Positions 34,443 to 43,159 of a stretch of DNA of 64,000 nt are shown in pieces (the first letter of the stretch is position 1; every line of letters starts with the position of its first letter). The translations under genes and the position numbers were made by a program. The stretch is from a bacterium (GTDB taxonomy: Bacteria; Bacteroidota; Bacteroidia; NS11-12g; UBA955). The stretch covers positions 45,714-109,713 of the forward strand of contig JAQSCZ010000096.1 in assembly GCA_029945665.1 (NCBI GenBank), written 5' to 3'. Under the pieces are notes generated by a model that saw nothing but the letters and a program-made list of their open reading frames with translations, ran no database searches and was not told where the DNA came from.

Positions 34443-35588
34443 ATGAAATTTGGAACGAAAGCACTGCATGCAGGCATAGAACCCGACCCTACAACTGGTG
34501 CAATTATGACACCAATTTACCAAACCAGTACTTATGTACAGGAATACCCCGGTGTGCACAAAGGATATGCCTATGCACGAGGAAAAAACCCTACCCGTAC
34601 TGCTTTAGAAAACAATATTGCGGCGCTTGAAAACGGTCAGAATGCCTTGTGTTTTAGCAGTGGTATGGGTGCTGTAGATGCAGTGATTAAATTATTGAAA
34701 CCTGGCGACGAGGTGATTACAGGTGATGACATCTATGGTGGTTCATACCGTATGTTTTCAAAGATTTACGAACCATTTGGAATTAAATTCCATTATATTG
34801 ATTTATATGATGCTGAAAACATTAAGACTTATATCAATTCAAACACCAAATTAATTTGGGCTGAAACGCCTACCAATCCAACCCTAAAGATTGTTGATAT
34901 TGCCGCTGTTTCAGCAATTGCAAAAGCAAACAATCTAATGCTTGCGGTTGATAATACATTTGCTTCGCCCTATCTACAAAATCCATTAGATATGGGTGCC
35001 GATATTGTAATGCACAGTGCTACCAAATACTTAGGCGGTCATAGTGATGTGGTAATGGGTGTATTAATTACTAACGAAAAAGCCTTACACGAACGCTTGG
35101 CTTTTATATTAAATAGCTGCGGCGCTAATCCTGGCCCAATGGATTGCTTTTTGGTCATCAGGGGAATTAAAACTTTGCATTTAAGGGTAAAGGCACATTG
35201 CGAAAACGGAAAAGCTGTTGCGCATTATTTAAGAAACCACCCTAAAATAGGGAAAGTATACTGGCCTGGTTTTGAAGATGCATCGGGTCATGCTATTGCA
35301 AAAAAACAAATGCGTGATTTTGGCGGCATGGTTTCATTTACACTAAAAGGTGATGATTTTGAAGCTGCTATGCGCTTTGCTACCAATGTTCAGATTTTTA
35401 CCTTGGCTGAATCTTTGGGCGGCGTTGAGAGTTTGGTAAATCATCCAGCAACCATGACGCATGCAAGTATTCCAAAAGCTGAAAGAGAAAAAGCAGGCGT
35501 TGTAGACGGTTTATTGCGTTTAAGTGTAGGAGTAGAAGATATAGAAGATTTAATTGCCGATATCGAACAAGCATTAGCAAAAGTATAG
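34443..35588 (+). CDS. Cys/Met metabolism PLP-dependent enzyme (cystathionine gamma-synthase or gamma-lyase)
   Basis: 381 aa. The fold-type I PLP signature is SATKYLGGHSDV with Schiff-base Lys195. N-terminal GTKALHAGIEPDPTTGA and PIYQTSTYVQ, AYARGKNPTRTALENNIAALE, and the C-terminal FTLAESLGGVESLVNHPA-type motif complete the family pattern. Members make cystathionine from O-acyl-homoserine or split it to cysteine, ammonia and 2-oxobutyrate; the sequence alone does not separate these. No methionine genes or SAM-type riboswitch are visible nearby. Confidence 0.93.
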   Translation: MKFGTKALHAGIEPDPTTGAIMTPIYQTSTYVQEYPGVHKGYAYARGKNPTRTALENNIAALENGQNALCFSSGMGAVDAVIKLLKPGDEVITGDDIYGGSYRMFSKIYEPFGIKFHYIDLYDAENIKTYINSNTKLIWAETPTNPTLKIVDIAAVSAIAKANNLMLAVDNTFASPYLQNPLDMGADIVMHSATKYLGGHSDVVMGVLITNEKALHERLAFILNSCGANPGPMDCFLVIRGIKTLHLRVKAHCENGKAVAHYLRNHPKIGKVYWPGFEDASGHAIAKKQMRDFGGMVSFTLKGDDFEAAMRFATNVQIFTLAESLGGVESLVNHPATMTHASIPKAEREKAGVVDGLLRLSVGVEDIEDLIADIEQALAKV

Positions 35589-35592
35589 ATTT

Positions 35593-36252
35593 ATGCTTTC
35601 GGCAGGACTCCTTTCAATAGCAATAGCACCAAGTATTGCTATATCTGTTTATATTTATAAAAAAGACCATACAGAAAAGGAATCCAAACTTCATTTATTG
35701 TTGGCCTTTGCCATGGGAATGGTTGCAACACTCCCTGCCTACTTACTTAGCAGATTATTTGAAAAGAAAACTGGATTAAATATACAGGCCTATTCTATCG
35801 GCACACTCCTCACCTATTGTATTTTTGGCATTGGGTTAATCGAGGAACTTTCTAAGTTCATTTTTAGTAAATTATTTTACAGAAAGGAAACCTTTAACCA
35901 GCCATTTGATGGTGTAATATACTGTGTGATGGTAGCGATGGGATTTGCTACAGTAGAGAATATTATATACATTACAGATGGCGGATTAAATACCGCTATT
36001 TTGAGAATGTTTATATCTGTGCCAGCCCATGCAGCCTTTGGCATATTAATGGGCAATTACATGGGCCGCGCAAAATTCAGCCAACATTCATTGCATTTTT
36101 TAATACTCTCAGTATTAATACCAGCTCTTTATCATGGATTCTTCGATTTCTTTTTGATTCAAAAAATCAGTTGGATTATTAGCTTAGGTGCGGCTATTAT
36201 TTTCGTACACATGTTTAAATTATCGCAAAAAATAATCAAAGGTCAAGGTTAA
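35593..36252 (+). CDS. PrsW family intramembrane protease
   Basis: 219 aa with about seven transmembrane helices. PrsW landmarks: GIGLIEELSKFIFSKLF with the EE-x2-K motif, NQPFDGVIYCVMVAMGFATVENIIYI with the E-N pair, then PAHAAFGILMGNYMG and the helix ending YHGFFDFF. In Bacillus PrsW starts cleavage of the anti-sigma factor RsiW; here the substrate is unknown. It begins 4 nt after the PLP enzyme gene, so it is probably in the same operon. Confidence 0.9.
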   Translation: MLSAGLLSIAIAPSIAISVYIYKKDHTEKESKLHLLLAFAMGMVATLPAYLLSRLFEKKTGLNIQAYSIGTLLTYCIFGIGLIEELSKFIFSKLFYRKETFNQPFDGVIYCVMVAMGFATVENIIYITDGGLNTAILRMFISVPAHAAFGILMGNYMGRAKFSQHSLHFLILSVLIPALYHGFFDFFLIQKISWIISLGAAIIFVHMFKLSQKIIKGQG

Positions 36253-36429
36253 TTATTCGCAAAAAATTAGCACAATTAGCAAATAACCGACCACTCACAT
36301 TTACAAAACGCAAATGATAATTATTTTTCGATTGAATGCGAACTACTCCTTTACATCGATTAGGATAAACTCGTAAATCAACAGTTGATACGAATACAAT
36401 TTTTTTTTGTGTTGGTTTTTCTTAAAAAA

Positions 36430-37038
36430 CTAAGGAATATTCAAAAACTTATGCGTTTGCAATGAGATTTGCCATTGAGGATTATCTTTGACATAAGCAA
36501 TTATCAAAGGTGTATTACGCTCAGATTTGCTCCATTCTGGCTGCAAATACAACTTACAATCTTCCTTTAAGTCACCTACAAATGTCTCTGCCCATACAAT
36601 ATCGCTTGGGTGAAATACCACGGCTTTAAATTCATCAGCCTTTATCAATGCTTCTTTAATCGGAAATTTAAATTTCTTTGGAGAAAGGCAAATCCAATCG
36701 ATGTTACCTTGAATTGGATAGGCACCGGAAGTTTCAATATTCACTTGAATACCTTCGGCATGAAGTGCATCAGTCAATGGATTTAGATCATACATCGCAG
36801 GCTCACCTCCAGTTATAACGCACAACTTGGCTTTGGCGCCTAATACCATATTTACCAAATTCCCCACTGTTAATTGCGGGTGAATCGAAGCGTCCCAACT
36901 ATCTTTCACATCACACCATACGCAACCTACATCACATCCGCCCAATCGAATAAAATAAGCAGCTGTGCCTGTATAATAGCCTTCACCTTGAATGGTGTAA
37001 AAATGCTCCATAACAGGATAAGTTGTCATCAAATCCAT
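36430..37038 (-). CDS. queE: 7-carboxy-7-deazaguanine synthase QueE
   Basis: 202 aa. The radical-SAM cysteines are C35, C39 and C42 in LGGCDVGCVWCDVK, preceded by EHFYTIQGEGYYTGT and followed by LCVITGGEPAMY. The C-terminal part has CLSPKKFKFPI and LYLQPEWS. It rearranges 6-carboxy-tetrahydropterin to the 7-deazaguanine core for queuosine. It lies 2 nt after folD on the same strand, pairing pterin-derived chemistry with folate metabolism. Confidence 0.95.
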   Translation of the reverse strand: MDLMTTYPVMEHFYTIQGEGYYTGTAAYFIRLGGCDVGCVWCDVKDSWDASIHPQLTVGNLVNMVLGAKAKLCVITGGEPAMYDLNPLTDALHAEGIQVNIETSGAYPIQGNIDWICLSPKKFKFPIKEALIKADEFKAVVFHPSDIVWAETFVGDLKEDCKLYLQPEWSKSERNTPLIIAYVKDNPQWQISLQTHKFLNIP

Positions 37039-37040
37039 GC

Positions 37041-37922
37041 CTAAAGTCCTAAATTAATTTTATACGCATAAAATGTATTACTCAACAATGCAGCAATAGT
37101 CATCAGTCCGACGCCACCAGGCACAGGGGTTAAATAAGCGGCAACTTCTTTCACTTCTTCAAAATCCACATCGCCTTTTAAATAAAATCCGCTTTTGCGT
37201 GATGCATCATCTATTCTTGTAATGCCTACATCAATAACTACAGCGCCCGGTTTCACCATGTTGGCTTTTACAAACCCTGGTTTGCCAAGTGCCACTATTA
37301 AAATATCAGCTTGGCGGGTATGGTGCTCAAGATGCACTGTTTTACTATGACATAGGGTAACAGTACAATTACCATAAGGGCCATTGTTACTCATTAACAA
37401 ACTCATCGGCCGACCAACAATATTACTTCTTCCTATGACCACACAGTGTTTACCAGTGGTAGGTATGTTGTAGGCTTCTAACATCATCATAATGCCAAGC
37501 GGAGTTGCAGAAACAAAGCCTTTATCACCTTTGGCTAATTTACCCATGTTAATGTAATGGAAACCATCGACATCTTTCAAGGGTGAAATCGATTGGGTAA
37601 TCATGGTTTCGTTGATATGAGAGGGTAAAGGCGATTGAACAAGCAATCCATCAATGAATGGATTGTCATTTATCTGATTAATTTTTTCAAGCAACTCAGC
37701 CTCGGATGTAACACTCGGTAAACGAAGAATAGTAGATTCGAAACCCAATGCTAAACTGTTGCGTTCTTTGCTATCAACATAGGTTCTACTGGCACCATCA
37801 TCGCCCACTAAAATGGCAGCTAGATGTGGCTTGCGATGACCTTTAGCGATTAAACCATTAAGCTCAAACCTTATGTTTTCCTTAATCTTTTCAGCAGTTG
37901 TTTTTCCGTCTAAAAGTACCAT
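37041..37922 (-). CDS. folD: Bifunctional methylenetetrahydrofolate dehydrogenase / cyclohydrolase
   Basis: 293 aa. Catalytic Tyr/Lys region SRTYVDSKERNSLALG, substrate loop DGLLVQSPLPSHI, PLKDVDGFHYINMGKL, the nucleotide-binding VVIGRSNIVGRPMSLLM and the C-terminal PVPGGVGLMTIAALL. It interconverts 5,10-methylene-THF and 10-formyl-THF, the one-carbon donor used by PurN (9208 in this window). Divergent from the lipoprotein gene at 37986. Confidence 0.96.
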   Translation of the reverse strand: MVLLDGKTTAEKIKENIRFELNGLIAKGHRKPHLAAILVGDDGASRTYVDSKERNSLALGFESTILRLPSVTSEAELLEKINQINDNPFIDGLLVQSPLPSHINETMITQSISPLKDVDGFHYINMGKLAKGDKGFVSATPLGIMMMLEAYNIPTTGKHCVVIGRSNIVGRPMSLLMSNNGPYGNCTVTLCHSKTVHLEHHTRQADILIVALGKPGFVKANMVKPGAVVIDVGITRIDDASRKSGFYLKGDVDFEEVKEVAAYLTPVPGGVGLMTIAALLSNTFYAYKINLGL

Positions 37923-37967
37923 TTAAAATTCTGATGCAATATTACAACCAATTTTGCTTTATTTCCT

Positions 37968-37975
37968 TAAATTTG
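37968..37975 (+). promoter_or_regulatory. -7 box of the lipoprotein-protease set
   Basis: TAAATTTG, 10 nt before the ATG at 37986. No -33 TTG at 19-21 nt. Confidence 0.4.
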
Positions 37976-37985
37976 TAACATATTT

Positions 37986-38666
37986 ATGCAAAAATTATTC
38001 AGTCCTGTACTTGCCTTACTGCTATTATTGAGTATAGGCGCATGCAGATCCAACAAGGAAGAACTGGTGTTAAAAGGAAATGAATACTTCCCATTAAAAA
38101 TGGGCGTTATTCGCCTTTATCAAATAGATAGTTTTTTATATGACAATTATACTGGGGATATTGATACTTTCTCGAAAGTTTACCGCGAGGAAATTAAAGA
38201 CTTTTATATTGATAATGCAGGCGACACCAATTATGTTGTCAATTTAAGTTATTACAATATCTTTCGCGTTAAATGGGAAGTGCAACAAAGCTATTCTAGA
38301 AAAATAACTGGCAACTATGCCCTTGAAAACATCTACAACCACACTCAAGTGAAATTACTTTTTCCAATCAGTAAATACAAAACAAAGGGCTCCTCTTATA
38401 TTTGGAATTTAAATATGTTTAATAACGACGAGGGTGCAAATGTCAAATACACTTCAGTTTTTACTTCATTCGACAATGGAAAAAGAGCCTTTAATGATTG
38501 CGTTAGTATAGGGCTACAAAAGCCTGAAGCTGGTGCCGTAAATAATATTTACGAAGAAGTATATGCTAAAAACATAGGCTTGGTATACCGTCACATTGAC
38601 CGTTCTGATTTTTTGACTTTAGGCAAAAGAGGAGGCTACGAAATTTTTGTTCGATTATTACCTTGA
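37986..38666 (+). CDS. Hypothetical lipoprotein (first of a related pair)
   Basis: 226 aa. The signal ends in SIGAC (Cys20) followed by RSNKEE. The mature protein is beta-rich with a recurring plan seen also in the next gene: an opening strand (YFPLKMGVIRLYQIDSFLYD), a middle part ending in a hydrophobic LLFPISKYKTKGSSYIWNLN and a closing EEVYAKNIGLVYRHI. No known domain recognised. The stop TGA overlaps the next gene's TTG start as TTGA, so expression is coupled. Confidence 0.8.
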   Translation: MQKLFSPVLALLLLLSIGACRSNKEELVLKGNEYFPLKMGVIRLYQIDSFLYDNYTGDIDTFSKVYREEIKDFYIDNAGDTNYVVNLSYYNIFRVKWEVQQSYSRKITGNYALENIYNHTQVKLLFPISKYKTKGSSYIWNLNMFNNDEGANVKYTSVFTSFDNGKRAFNDCVSIGLQKPEAGAVNNIYEEVYAKNIGLVYRHIDRSDFLTLGKRGGYEIFVRLLP

Positions 38667-39331
38667 TAAACAAGCGTCATCTATATATCACCCTTTTAAT
38701 TTTTGTATTCATTGGCTGCAAAAAAGATGATTATGAAACTGTCAACCGTTCTTTTGGCAAAGGTTATCTCCATGGTAAGCTAGGTTCCTATAATATTTAC
38801 AAAATTGAGGAAATAATTTACGATGATTTTTTTAACACCATTGATACCCAAAGATATCAAATAAAAGAACTCAATGAATCTTATTTCTTGGATAATTTGA
38901 ATCGAAACTCGATGCGCATTGAACGCTATAAACTCAATTCAAAATTACAGTGGGATATTTTAAATGTTTACTACTCAACCGAAGATAATTATTCAGCAGA
39001 ACGAATTGAAGAGAACAAACGATTGATTAAACTATCCTTCCCGTTTACTGTTGACGCGATTTGGAATACCAATCAAAACAATAGCGACAATCCAATAACA
39101 GTCTTTTACGATTTTATTAATGAACCCTATCAAATAGATACTTTTCAATTCGACAGTGCTATTGCTGTTCGAAACGAATATATAAACACCCCAATAAGAC
39201 AAAGGCAATACTACGAAGTGTATGTTAAAAACATTGGCTTAGTTTATAAAAATTTTATAAGTATTGATAAAAATGCTGGACGTCAAAGGGGCTCAAAAAT
39301 CAAACAACAACTAATCACCTATGTTCGATAA
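38663..39331 (+). CDS. Hypothetical lipoprotein, paralogue of the preceding gene
   Basis: 222 aa. The start is TTG at 38663 in an TTGA overlap; no in-frame ATG exists before the lipobox. The signal ends in FIGC (Cys19) followed by KKDD, a Lys-acidic pattern like the surface-lipoprotein export signal of Bacteroidota. It shares the plan of the upstream protein: YNIYKIEEIIYDDF, LSFPFTVDAIWNTN, YEVYVKNIGLVYKNF. Function unknown. Its 3' end overlaps the protease gene by 11 nt. Confidence 0.78.
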   Translation: MINKRHLYITLLIFVFIGCKKDDYETVNRSFGKGYLHGKLGSYNIYKIEEIIYDDFFNTIDTQRYQIKELNESYFLDNLNRNSMRIERYKLNSKLQWDILNVYYSTEDNYSAERIEENKRLIKLSFPFTVDAIWNTNQNNSDNPITVFYDFINEPYQIDTFQFDSAIAVRNEYINTPIRQRQYYEVYVKNIGLVYKNFISIDKNAGRQRGSKIKQQLITYVR

Positions 39332-41033
39332 GAAAATATTCACTATTGCATTTTTTTTCCTCCAATTGCTTCAATTATCAGGCGAAGAAACGGCTTCTTA
39401 CTATTACATTTATTTAAAAGATAAAACGGCTTCAACTTATAGTATCGATAGACCTTTAGAATTTTTAAGTCAAAAGGCGATTGAACGCAGGTTAAAAAAT
39501 AAAATTGATCTTAACGAAACTGATTTACCCATTAATAGCAATTATATAAAGATTATCAATGAGACTTGTAATTGCCAAATACTAAATACCAGCAAGTGGT
39601 TAAATGCTGTTGAAATTTCGGCTATTGATACCCAAAATATCAACAAAATACGGGCACTAAATTTTGTTCAAGCTATCAAATACCTGGGTACTATAAAGCA
39701 AAGCAAAATTGCAAGCATAGCGCCTCTAGATAGCGCCTATTACAATTACTTTAACACACCTAAAATTCCATACAAACAGCAACTAAAGCCTGATGATTAT
39801 GGCCAAGCATTTACCCAAAATAACCAACTCAACCTTTTGCCGCTTCACAATAGCCAATTTAGAGGCCAAGGTATCACAGTTGCGATTATCGACGCTGGAT
39901 TCTTGAATGTGTACAAAACACCAGGAATGTACTTCAACTTAAATACGCTGGTAGTTCACGATTTTGTGGCCCACGACAACAGTGTATGGGAAGATGATAG
40001 ACATGGGGCCAATTGTTTGAGTTTTATGAAAACCAATGATCCTGGCACTTACATTGGATCTGCACCTTTGGCCACTTATATTTTATTGAGAAGCGAAGAA
40101 GCTGCAACAGAATACCCAACCGAGGAAGTGAATTGGATAAGCGCTGCTGAATTTGCAGACAGTTGTGGTGTTGATTTAATTAGTTCATCGCTTGGATATA
40201 ATACATTCAACGAAAGTGCTTTAAACCATACCCATGCCGACCTCAATGGCACAACCTCTATTATTGCTAAGGCCGCTAACATAGCGCGATTAAAAGGCAT
40301 TTATGTCGTTGTAAGTGCTGGCAATGAAGGCAAAAGTGCTTGGCATAAAATAGGCACACCTTCTGATGCCATTGGTGCATTAACAATAGGCGCAACAGAT
40401 GGAGACGGTTACCATGCCGACTTTAGTTCATTTGGACCGAGTGCGGACTTACGGGTTAAACCCGACTTTGTTGCCATGGGAAAAAAAGCAATTGTAGCCT
40501 CCAAAGGCGGTACTTATGCAGGCAATGGAACATCTTATTCAACACCTTTATTTGCGGGAGCACTCGCATGTTTAATGCAAGCTTGTCCGAATAACACCTA
40601 TGAGGAAATTAAGCAAGCCTTAATAAAAAGTGCGACTCACCAAGCGATGCCCGATAGTGCGTATGGCTATGGCATGCCTGATTTTGCTTTAGCAGCCATG
40701 TTTCTTGGTAATTATTTGGGCCTGGATACAAGCAAGGATATTTTTTGGGAAAATTCTATCCCAACCACATTTCAAAATCAAAACATTTATTTTAGAAGTG
40801 GTAGTAATCAAACTATTGAAATAAAAATTACAGGGACAAGAAAAAAGAAAACCAAACAATTAATTGCTAAAAAAATAATGCTAAAAAATGGCGAATGGTT
40901 AAACAATGATGAATTATTTCTCATTTTAAACAATGGCAAAAAATTAAAAAAGCGCAAAAGATTAAATACACTAAGCTTCGAGCTTGTTACCTCAACGGCC
41001 ACCTATCAGAGAGTTTTCAAACTGGCCAAATAG
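39321..41033 (+). CDS. Subtilisin-like S8 serine protease, exported
   Basis: 570 aa. The signal peptide is followed by a propeptide-like N-terminal region (YYYIYLKDKTASTYSI, FLSQKAIERRLKNKIDLNETDLPIN) typical of Bacteroidota S8 enzymes. The catalytic triad is D191 (VAIIDAGF), H228 (DDRHGANC) and S405 (GNGTSYSTPLFAG), with the oxyanion Asn335 in SAGN. The C-terminal about 110 residues are lysine-rich beta strands (TGTRKKKTKQLIAKK) and do not show the PNP-type T9SS signature. It is coupled to the two lipoproteins upstream; these could be substrates, inhibitors or anchors, but nothing shows which. Confidence 0.9.
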   Translation: MFDKKIFTIAFFFLQLLQLSGEETASYYYIYLKDKTASTYSIDRPLEFLSQKAIERRLKNKIDLNETDLPINSNYIKIINETCNCQILNTSKWLNAVEISAIDTQNINKIRALNFVQAIKYLGTIKQSKIASIAPLDSAYYNYFNTPKIPYKQQLKPDDYGQAFTQNNQLNLLPLHNSQFRGQGITVAIIDAGFLNVYKTPGMYFNLNTLVVHDFVAHDNSVWEDDRHGANCLSFMKTNDPGTYIGSAPLATYILLRSEEAATEYPTEEVNWISAAEFADSCGVDLISSSLGYNTFNESALNHTHADLNGTTSIIAKAANIARLKGIYVVVSAGNEGKSAWHKIGTPSDAIGALTIGATDGDGYHADFSSFGPSADLRVKPDFVAMGKKAIVASKGGTYAGNGTSYSTPLFAGALACLMQACPNNTYEEIKQALIKSATHQAMPDSAYGYGMPDFALAAMFLGNYLGLDTSKDIFWENSIPTTFQNQNIYFRSGSNQTIEIKITGTRKKKTKQLIAKKIMLKNGEWLNNDELFLILNNGKKLKKRKRLNTLSFELVTSTATYQRVFKLAK

Positions 41034-41041
41034 TTTGGTAT

Positions 41042-41761
41042 TTATTCGATGTTTAAATCGAGAATTCCTGGTTGTTTTTTAGATAAGCTGTATTTAAAAT
41101 GGATATTGGTGATAAAAGAATCGCGCTGTACCTCCATTAAATAATTAACAATTGGCAGTTCTGAGCCATCATTTTGTGTTGCACTATAGGTTGAAAATCG
41201 TGTAATTTTAAATGCTTTTACGACCCCATAAATTGAATCAATTTCATTTAACTGTGATTTAAATTCATTGACACTGGTTTTATCTTTAATGTCAAAATAA
41301 AGCTGACTATAAATCTCATCATAGTTTCGAGTATTAAAGGCATTGCCAACCTTCACACATTCCTTAATATTTGTTTTTATCATTTCAAGGGTATCTATAC
41401 CATAGCTGGCTTCCGCTTTTTTAATACTGCCATTCAACTTTCTTTCAATACTAATTTTCAAACCATCAAATTCATTTTTATCTTCAATGCTCCAGTAATC
41501 AAAGAAAGCCAATGCGCCCATTGACAGAATATTTTCATCGTTAATTTCAGGATTGTTAATTAAATCGCCACCCGATAAAGTAATGGTTTTATAATTTGCT
41601 TTTAATGAGCCAATACCTTTAACTGAGCCAATTATCACCTTTTGGGCACCTAGTAACTTTGAAATTTCTGACATGGCTTGCTGATCCGAAGTTGAAGTAC
41701 AAGAGGAAATAATAAAAAGTAAAATAAAACTGATTCGTAAAATTGGATAAGTCAAACGCAT
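41042..41761 (-). CDS. Hypothetical lipoprotein
   Basis: 239 aa. The lipobox FIISSC (Cys21) is followed by a Ser/Thr-rich stretch, then a mixed alpha/beta body (AQKVIIGSVKGIGSLKANYKTITLSGG, SMGALAFFDYWSIED) and a C-terminal half with a DUF4864- or DUF3887-like look (CVKVGNAFNTRNYDEIYSQLYFDIKD). The family is not recognised with confidence. It is convergent with the S8 protease gene, 8 nt apart, and has its own -7 box. Confidence 0.78.
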   Translation of the reverse strand: MRLTYPILRISFILLFIISSCTSTSDQQAMSEISKLLGAQKVIIGSVKGIGSLKANYKTITLSGGDLINNPEINDENILSMGALAFFDYWSIEDKNEFDGLKISIERKLNGSIKKAEASYGIDTLEMIKTNIKECVKVGNAFNTRNYDEIYSQLYFDIKDKTSVNEFKSQLNEIDSIYGVVKAFKITRFSTYSATQNDGSELPIVNYLMEVQRDSFITNIHFKYSLSKKQPGILDLNIE

Positions 41762-41766
41762 GGTTG

Positions 41767-41774
41767 CAAAAGTA
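41767..41774 (-). promoter_or_regulatory. -7 box of the lipoprotein gene at 41761
   Basis: Minus-strand TACTTTTG, 5 nt before the ATG, implying a leaderless or very short leader transcript. Confidence 0.35.
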
Positions 41775-41843
41775 TTCTATATTTAAATTAATTTGGTGAT
41801 ATCAAATATCTTCTTGAATATTGTTATCAATAATTTAAATTTT

Positions 41844-42380
41844 ATGGATCAAAATGAAACAGTTGGCAATTCAAATACATTGGCCAAACGACCGACCTTT
41901 ATTACCGTATTATGTATCATTTCATTCATATTAAGTGCATTTGCTTTTTTTAATGGTTTTGTGTCAATTATCAAAGCAAACTTAGCCAACAGTGCAGCAT
42001 TAGCTGTTAACTCCCTTGATAGTTTCGAAAGCATCATTGTGATAGATTCCCTGTCAACACCGGAGCAAAAAAATGCGCAATTATTTGCTAAAAAAATACT
42101 TGAAAGTACCAAGAGCAGTTTCGACAGTCAAAAAATACTTTATAATGCATTTTCTACCTTTTCTTATGCCTTACTCACTTTGTTTGGTGCATTGTTAATG
42201 TGGCGATTGCGTAAAATTGGTTACTGGATTTATTTGTTTGGGATAATTATATCAGTTGTTGCTCCGATCGTTATCTATGGTTCAGGGAATTGGATTGGTA
42301 TATTTGCCTCGGTAGTAATGGGCGTAATTGGTTTAACCATGGTTATTCTATTTACCATCAATAAAGAGCATCTGAAGTAA
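41844..42380 (+). CDS. Hypothetical four-helix membrane protein
   Basis: 178 aa from ATG 41844 (MDQNETVGNSNTLAKRP); an in-frame TTG at 41793 would add 17 residues and is not supported. Membrane segments at about residues 19-40, 108-128, 132-150 and 153-173, with a polar loop of about 60 residues between the first and second. No family recognised. The short hydrophilic N-terminus resembles that of the small membrane protein that follows, but the two are unrelated in sequence. Confidence 0.72.
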   Translation: MDQNETVGNSNTLAKRPTFITVLCIISFILSAFAFFNGFVSIIKANLANSAALAVNSLDSFESIIVIDSLSTPEQKNAQLFAKKILESTKSSFDSQKILYNAFSTFSYALLTLFGALLMWRLRKIGYWIYLFGIIISVVAPIVIYGSGNWIGIFASVVMGVIGLTMVILFTINKEHLK

Positions 42381-42482
42381 AAAATTACAATTTTAAAATT
42401 CGAATGAAAGATTAGAATTTTTTTATTTCTAAAGTTTTTATATTATTGTGACATGGAAAATAATATCATCGACAATGGCTAA

Positions 42483-42803
42483 ATGAATGGCACGCAGCAA
42501 TTACCAAATTCAACGGCCGTATTAGTACTTGGAATTTTATCAATTGTATTCTGCCTTTGTTATGGTGTTGTGGGTTTAACCTTGGGTATTATTGGATTGG
42601 TTTTAGCCAATAAATCGCTTAAACTTTACACGTCCTCTCCGAATTTGTATACAACTACCTCGTATAAAAATTTAGCCGCTGGTAGAGTTTGTGCAATTAT
42701 CGGCACTTGTTTAAGCAGCATTTATATCCTTATTATAATTATTGCAATAGCTTATGCTGGCAGCATGGGTGCCTTCAATCCTATGTTGAATGGTTTAAGA
42801 TAA
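42483..42803 (+). CDS. CCC-motif small membrane protein (DUF4190-like)
   Basis: 106 aa with membrane helices at about 12-40 and 72-95. The N-terminal LPNSTAVLVLGILSIVFCLCYGVVGLTLGIIGLVLANKS matches the Bacteroidota CCC-motif membrane family, here with FCLCY instead of three adjacent cysteines. An in-frame ATG at 42453 opens MENNIIDNG and then TAA, immediately followed by this ATG. Family members often begin MEN, so the stop may have truncated the original N-terminus or the short frame is a leader. Always beside a DUF2752 gene in relatives that I recall; so here. Confidence 0.85.
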   Translation: MNGTQQLPNSTAVLVLGILSIVFCLCYGVVGLTLGIIGLVLANKSLKLYTSSPNLYTTTSYKNLAAGRVCAIIGTCLSSIYILIIIIAIAYAGSMGAFNPMLNGLR

Positions 42804-42805
42804 AC

Positions 42806-43087
42806 ATGTTCACTTGTCCCATCAAACAAAACATTGGGATACCTTGTCCAGGCTGTGGAATGCAGAGAAGTACTATTGAATTATTTCATGGTCATTTTAT
42901 AACTTCGCTTAAATATTATCCGGCCTTACTCCCACTGGCGCTCATGTTTATTTATTTACTATTTCATTTGAATTTCAAATTTAAAAATGGCGCTCAATAT
43001 CTTAAACTCCTTTTTATTTTCAATATTTCAATCATCTACCTTTCATTTATTTTAAGTTTTTTTGACATTTGGTTTTATAAAAAATAA
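42806..43087 (+). CDS. DUF2752 membrane protein
   Basis: 93 aa from ATG 42806, 2 nt after the upstream stop. The cysteine motif GIPCPGCGMQRS starts the family signature, followed by two membrane helices (ALLPLALMFIYLLFHL and LLFIFNISIIYLSFILSFF). The same frame is open further upstream to 42689, but that part lies inside the CCC-motif gene and is not conserved. The function of DUF2752 is unknown; the CxxCG pattern could bind a metal. Confidence 0.87.
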   Translation: MFTCPIKQNIGIPCPGCGMQRSTIELFHGHFITSLKYYPALLPLALMFIYLLFHLNFKFKNGAQYLKLLFIFNISIIYLSFILSFFDIWFYKK

Positions 43088-43134
43088 AATCTTCAAATAG
43101 AGGTCAATGACCTTTTTTATTCTGTACTTTTAAT

Positions 43135-43142
43135 TAAGTTTG
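43135..43142 (+). promoter_or_regulatory. -7 box of icd
   Basis: TAAGTTTG, 17 nt before the ATG at 43160. Confidence 0.4.
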
Positions 43143-43159
43143 CAAAAAAGAATTAGAGT

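Noticed and set aside
39321..41033. T9SS sorting domain on the subtilisin-like protease
   Set aside because: The C-terminus lacks the YPNP-type motif and the GxYxxxx closing strand seen in the three accepted cargo proteins.
42689..42805. N-terminal extension of the DUF2752 protein
   Set aside because: The extra residues overlap the CCC-motif gene in another frame; the conserved part starts at ATG 42806, 2 nt after that gene's stop.
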